From an uncultured Pseudomonadota bacterium (GTDB taxonomy: Bacteria > SAR324 > NAC60-12): DNA of 8,499 nt. The notes beneath the pieces are model-generated. The model did no database searches and was not told where the DNA came from. It worked only from the letters and a program-made list of their open reading frames with translations. Positions 5,541-8,499 of the stretch are shown piece after piece. Position 1 is the stretch's first letter; the number at the start of each line of letters is the position of its first letter. The translations under genes were made by a program, and so were the position numbers. The stretch is from assembly GCA_913056375.1 (NCBI GenBank), contig CAJXNF010000100.1, positions 1 to 8,499 of the forward strand, given 5' to 3'.

Positions 5541-6569
5541 ATGATTTCATTCATTACAAACTTTACTTCAGCAATTGAATCCCTTGCGAAGGTTCATCGC
5601 CTTCTCCCTTGGTTGATTGCTTATGTTTTGCTGCTTTTTTTGCCAAATCTGATTACAGCTACGTTTGGTGAGTATTACGTAGATTTAGCGAACAGATGCT
5701 GCTTATTTATTTTGCTGGCAGTAGGGCTAAATATTGTAAAAGGCTTTTGTGGCCAGGTAACTGTGGGTCATATTGGTCTGTATGCCATCGGCGCGGTGAC
5801 CTCAGCCCTGTTAGCACAAAACTATGGGCTGCCTTTTTGGTTGAGTGCTCCTCTCGCCATCTTGGTAACTTGTTTCGCAGGATTGGTTGTTGGCTTACCC
5901 TCTGTAAGGCTGGAAGGTGCCTACCTTGCGCTAGCAACCCTAGGACTAGGCGAGTCAGTTCGAATCATGATCGCTGTTACTCCTGCTCTCGGATCCAGTA
6001 CTGGCATCATGATGATTCCAGCTCCGACAATCGGGGACTATGTCATCGAGAGCTTCGATCATTACTTCTACCTAGTGATGACAGCGGCAATCATCGGAAT
6101 CTATTTCTCCTTCGTTATCCTTAATTCCTCCACTGGCCGGGCCTTCAAGGCTATTCGTGAAGATGTCATTGCGGCCTCTGTCTCAGGAATCAATGTCCCA
6201 TTTTACAAGCTGCTAGCCTTTGTGATCAGCGCCATCTACGCGGGTTTGGCAGGAGCTCTTTTCGCTCATATGCCACCTGGATACCTCCATCACAACAATT
6301 TCACTGTGATTGAAATGGTGACCTTGTTGTTGATGGTTGTCCTCGGTGGAATCGGAAATATTTGGGGTGGTGTGGTTGGAGCGATTGTCGTAACCGTCAT
6401 ATATGATCAAACCAAGGATTATTACTTCTATCAACCGTTGATCTTTGGAATCACGATGGTGTTTTTGGTCGTCTTTATGCCTCGGGGCATTGGTGGAGTG
6501 ATTGAGCAAGCAATCGTCAAAAGGAAATTCATCGAAAAACACGAGGAACAGAACCTTGGCACTTCTTGA
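5541..6569 (+). CDS. livM: Branched-chain amino acid-type ABC transporter permease, LivM
   Basis: This second channel subunit has 342 residues with many hydrophobic helices. Family features are LAVGLNIVKGFCGQVTVGHIGLYAIGA (about 59-85), LEGAYLALATLGLGE (about 124-138), the coupling segment GRAFKAIREDVIAASVSGIN (about 199-218) and the late LGGIGNIWGGVVGA motif (about 270-283). The charged tail IVKRKFIEKHEEQ would lie in the cytoplasm. It starts at an ATG 60 bases after the binding-protein gene, beyond a hairpin, with only a weak AGG upstream. The last 14 bases overlap livG, and the livG ribosome site lies inside the livM coding sequence. It pairs with LivH as a heterodimer in the inner membrane. 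The gene is complete and in frame. Confidence 0.93.
   Translation: MISFITNFTSAIESLAKVHRLLPWLIAYVLLLFLPNLITATFGEYYVDLANRCCLFILLAVGLNIVKGFCGQVTVGHIGLYAIGAVTSALLAQNYGLPFWLSAPLAILVTCFAGLVVGLPSVRLEGAYLALATLGLGESVRIMIAVTPALGSSTGIMMIPAPTIGDYVIESFDHYFYLVMTAAIIGIYFSFVILNSSTGRAFKAIREDVIAASVSGINVPFYKLLAFVISAIYAGLAGALFAHMPPGYLHHNNFTVIEMVTLLLMVVLGGIGNIWGGVVGAIVVTVIYDQTKDYYFYQPLIFGITMVFLVVFMPRGIGGVIEQAIVKRKFIEKHEEQNLGTS
6543..6548 (+). promoter_or_regulatory. Ribosome binding site that fixes the livG TTG start
   Basis: GAGGAA inside the end of livM lies 7 bases before the TTG at 6556. Starting there gives an N-terminus (MALLETRGLSKSFGG) matching ordinary LivG proteins. The longer open frame from a TTG at 6502 would add 18 polar residues without a family counterpart. 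Confidence 0.65.
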
Positions 6570-7359
6570 AACTAGAGGACTAAGTAAGAGCTTTGGAGGG
6601 CTAAAAGCGGTCTCAGGAGTCGATCTGAAAGTCCAACCTGGGACGGTACATGGCTTAATCGGCCCCAATGGCTCTGGCAAATCGACTTTCTTCAACCTAG
6701 TAACAGGGGTCTATCAACCAGACCCTGGCAGTCACATTGAGTTTGATGGTCATGATATTACCAATCTGCAAGCTCATGGTATTGCTGCCCTAGGTATGGC
6801 CAGAACCTTCCAACTTCTGAGGTTGTTTTCAGAGATGACCGTTCTGGAAAACGTGATGGTCGGAAATCATTGCAAAACTAGCTATGGAATCGTTGAATCC
6901 TTACTTGGTACCTCTCGGGTTCGGCAAGCAGATCAGAAAATGAAAGAAGAGATGTTGGATCTCCTCGAATTTATTGGGCTCGCAAACTTTGCTGATATAC
7001 CAGCAGGAGAGCTTTCAGGAGGGCAGCGAAGGCTGTTGGCGTTGGGTAGAGCAATTGCGATGAAGCCGAAGTTGCTCCTGCTCGATGAACCAGGTGCAGG
7101 ATTGTCCCCCGTGAATGTTGATAAATTGATGGAGACAATTCTCTCATTGAAAGAGCGCTACAAGTTGACCGTAGTTGTCGTAGAGCACATTTTGAAGGTG
7201 GTCATGAGTACCTGTGAAACCATCTCCGTTTTGGATCATGGTCAGAAGATTGCGGAAGGACCCCCAGAGATGATCAAGAATGATCACGCTGTCATTGAGG
7301 CCTATTTAGGTCGTGAATTACCTGATGAGGAGATCCGTAACGCTATCCGCGGTCAATGA
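6556..7359 (+). CDS. livG: ABC transporter ATP-binding protein, LivG type
   Basis: This is the second ATPase of the importer, 267 residues from TTG 6556, close to the usual 255 or so. Motifs seen are Walker A GPNGSGKST (36-44), RTFQ with Q86 of the Q-loop, signature LSGGQRR (153-159), Walker B LLLLDE with D177 and E178, the D-loop-adjacent PGAGLSP, and the switch histidine H211 in VVVEHILKVV. ARTFQ and VEHxxxxVM are typical of LivG rather than LivF, so the pair is a normal LivF/LivG heterodimer. It overlaps livM by 14 bases and is the last gene of the transporter block. The stop TGA is at 7357-7359. I find no convincing intrinsic terminator after it, so transcription may continue towards the MATE gene. 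Confidence 0.93.
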   Translation: MALLETRGLSKSFGGLKAVSGVDLKVQPGTVHGLIGPNGSGKSTFFNLVTGVYQPDPGSHIEFDGHDITNLQAHGIAALGMARTFQLLRLFSEMTVLENVMVGNHCKTSYGIVESLLGTSRVRQADQKMKEEMLDLLEFIGLANFADIPAGELSGGQRRLLALGRAIAMKPKLLLLDEPGAGLSPVNVDKLMETILSLKERYKLTVVVVEHILKVVMSTCETISVLDHGQKIAEGPPEMIKNDHAVIEAYLGRELPDEEIRNAIRGQ

Positions 7360-7526
7360 CCCAAATAACAAATTTTGAGATTGAAGTTCCAAGAATACCA
7401 TCTGAAAATCTAATCCCACATTAGGAGGTTCCAAAGAAGAAATCCTTAAAAGAAATTTGAGGAAGTTTGTCTTTAGAAATTTAATATATATTTAATCAAA
7501 TCCTCATTTTTCTAAATAAACGCTGA
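7360..7526 (+). other. AT-rich non-coding spacer between livG and the MATE gene
   Basis: This 167-base stretch holds no credible coding frame. GTTCCAA occurs twice (7386-7392 and 7428-7434). There is an AGGAGG at 7423-7428 with no suitable start codon after it, and a very AT-rich tract at 7476-7500. TGAGGA (7458-7463) can pair with TCCTCA (7501-7506) over a 37-base loop, followed by T5; as a terminator this is weak. The only other thing seen is the promoter candidate listed separately. Confidence 0.6.
7457..7485 (+). promoter_or_regulatory. Possible sigma70-type promoter for the MATE gene
   Basis: TTGAGG (7457-7462, four of six bases of the -35 consensus) is separated by 17 bases from TTTAAT (7480-7485, five of six of the -10). 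This lies about 40 bases before the MATE start, in AT-rich DNA. Such matches also arise by chance in AT-rich spacers, so this is only a candidate. Confidence 0.35.
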
Positions 7527-8499
7527 ATGAATCTCGCCAAAGACCCAATCCCTCTTCTCGTCCGTAGAATAGCATTTCCCGCAAGTGTAGGCTGGTTTTT
7601 TAACACCATGTTCAACGTGGTAGACACCTTTTGGGCTGGTCAACTTTCTGCTCAGGCGATTGCTGCACTCTCGTTGTCGATGATTCCTTTTCTGGGCTTG
7701 TTATCTATGGGAATCGGTCTTGGACAAGGGACAAACGCACTGGTTTCCAATGCAATGGGAGCCCAACAAGAGGAGCGTGCGGTTCGATTGATCGCTCAAG
7801 CGCTGCTACTGGCATTGGTTGCCTCCGGATTGGTGATGCTCCTAGGTCAAGCTTTCACTCCCATGCTTTATCGTCATATGGGCGCAGAGGAGTCATATTT
7901 GGAGATGGCCCTCAGCTACATCGACTGGCTTATCTATGGGTGCGCCACTTTCATCATCAATTTAACCGCAAATGCAGGACTCAATGCGCAGGGCGATACC
8001 AAGACTTATCGTAATGCGCTGATTTGCGGTTTCATGGCGAATATTATCCTTGACCCGTTGTTGATGTTTGGCTGGGGGCCATTTCCCCAGATGGGAGTGG
8101 AAGGAATTGCGATCGCCACCATCCTGATTCAGTTGGGGATTGTCCTTTATATAATTACGAAGGTTCGACAATCTTCCTTGGGACAGCAATTGAGGTTCGA
8201 ATACTTCAAACCTCAACAAGACCTATTGCGAGATCTGATTCGTCAGGGATTTCCCTCAACGATCAGCATGATGTTCATCGCATTGAATTTTTTTGTGATT
8301 TTATTTTTTGTCTCAGATTACGGCAAAAGTGCGGTGGCGGCCTTTGGTGTATCTACGAGAATTGTTCAGGTTATGTTATTGCCGACGATAGGCCTCAATG
8401 TAGCTGCCTTGTCTTTAACAAGCTTTAACTTCGGCGCTGGTGATCTTCATAGAGTCAAAGAGGTCTGGCGAAATTGTATGAGAATAGCCTTACTGATGA
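7527..8499 (+). CDS. MATE-family efflux transporter, N-terminal part (runs off the window)
   Basis: An open frame from the ATG at 7527 continues for 324 codons to the window end without a stop. The protein starts MNLAKDPIPLLVRRIAFPAS and has repeated hydrophobic helices. The motifs are those of MATE (NorM/DinF-like) multidrug exporters: FNVVDTFWAGQLS near the start, GLGQGTNALVSNAMGA, the conserved QGDTKT (155-160) followed by NIILDPLLMFG (172-182), and in the second lobe LTSFNFGAGD. MATE proteins exchange Na+ or H+ for cationic drugs or metabolites across the inner membrane; full length is usually about 440-460 residues, so roughly the last quarter is missing. The start is fixed by an in-frame TGA directly before it (TGAATG). 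I see no Shine-Dalgarno. Its separation from livG by 167 bases suggests an independent transcription unit, and its cargo is unknown. Confidence 0.9.
   Translation, partial: MNLAKDPIPLLVRRIAFPASVGWFFNTMFNVVDTFWAGQLSAQAIAALSLSMIPFLGLLSMGIGLGQGTNALVSNAMGAQQEERAVRLIAQALLLALVASGLVMLLGQAFTPMLYRHMGAEESYLEMALSYIDWLIYGCATFIINLTANAGLNAQGDTKTYRNALICGFMANIILDPLLMFGWGPFPQMGVEGIAIATILIQLGIVLYIITKVRQSSLGQQLRFEYFKPQQDLLRDLIRQGFPSTISMMFIALNFFVILFFVSDYGKSAVAAFGVSTRIVQVMLLPTIGLNVAALSLTSFNFGAGDLHRVKEVWRNCMRIALLM

Noticed and set aside
6213..6695. A 160-residue minus-strand open frame across the livM/livG junction
   Set aside because: Antisense to two well-supported genes, no recognisable motif and no clear ribosome site.
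7351..7361. Palindrome GGTCAATGACC at the livG stop
   Set aside because: The centre is a single base, so it cannot form a useful RNA hairpin, and no T run follows. It is not a terminator.
7631..8014. A 127-residue open frame on the + strand in the region after livG
   Set aside because: It is out of frame with the MATE gene, which starts at 7527 and stays open to the window end with clear family motifs. The shorter frame gives a Cys/Ser/Arg-rich composition with no domain.
1..8499. CRISPR array, tRNA, rRNA, insertion sequence, integrase, toxin-antitoxin or defence genes
   Set aside because: Read through on both strands; no regular repeats, cloverleaf-like segments, transposase motifs or defence domains were recognised. 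The coding content is transport and metabolism.

Overview
The window looks like part of a compact, moderate-GC bacterial chromosome, most likely from a Gram-negative (proteobacterium-like) organism. The reasons are a Sec-type periplasmic solute-binding protein, complete HAAT (branched-chain amino acid-type) ABC transporter genes, Shine-Dalgarno sites and frequent TTG/GTG starts. All recognisable genes lie on the + strand. No tRNA, rRNA, CRISPR array, insertion sequence or phage gene was seen. The species cannot be named from the sequence; an uncultured marine lineage is only a guess.

Bases 1-2540 hold an acyl-CoA/oxidoreduction block. It contains the 3' end of a crotonase-fold enoyl-CoA hydratase, a 63-residue four-cysteine (zinc-ribbon-like) protein, a MaoC hot-dog hydratase, a classical SDR dehydrogenase and a TIM-barrel protein of the sugar phosphate isomerase/epimerase type. 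Three successive junctions are stop/start overlaps (ATGA, GTGA, TGATG), so the last four of these genes form one translationally coupled unit.

Bases 2572-7359 encode a complete five-part ABC importer in the order livF - livH - binding protein - livM - livG, which differs from the textbook livKHMGF order. livF and livG both appear to start at TTG, each supported by a Shine-Dalgarno site. The binding-protein gene has the strongest ribosome site in the window. A perfect inverted repeat lies at each of its ends (4225-4244 and 5488-5513), an arrangement that fits separate control of the binding protein's mRNA level.

Bases 7360-7526 are an AT-rich spacer with a possible promoter. A MATE-family efflux transporter follows from 7527 and runs off the window end.

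The simplest reading is a catabolic operon: the ABC system brings in a small carboxylated or amino-acid-like solute, and the upstream enzymes hydrate, oxidise or isomerise it, partly as CoA thioesters. The substrate is not determined by the sequence. I see no clearly new defence or mobile system. The most open items are the small Cys4 protein, the pairing of a sugar-isomerase-like protein with CoA enzymes, and the hairpins around the binding-protein gene.
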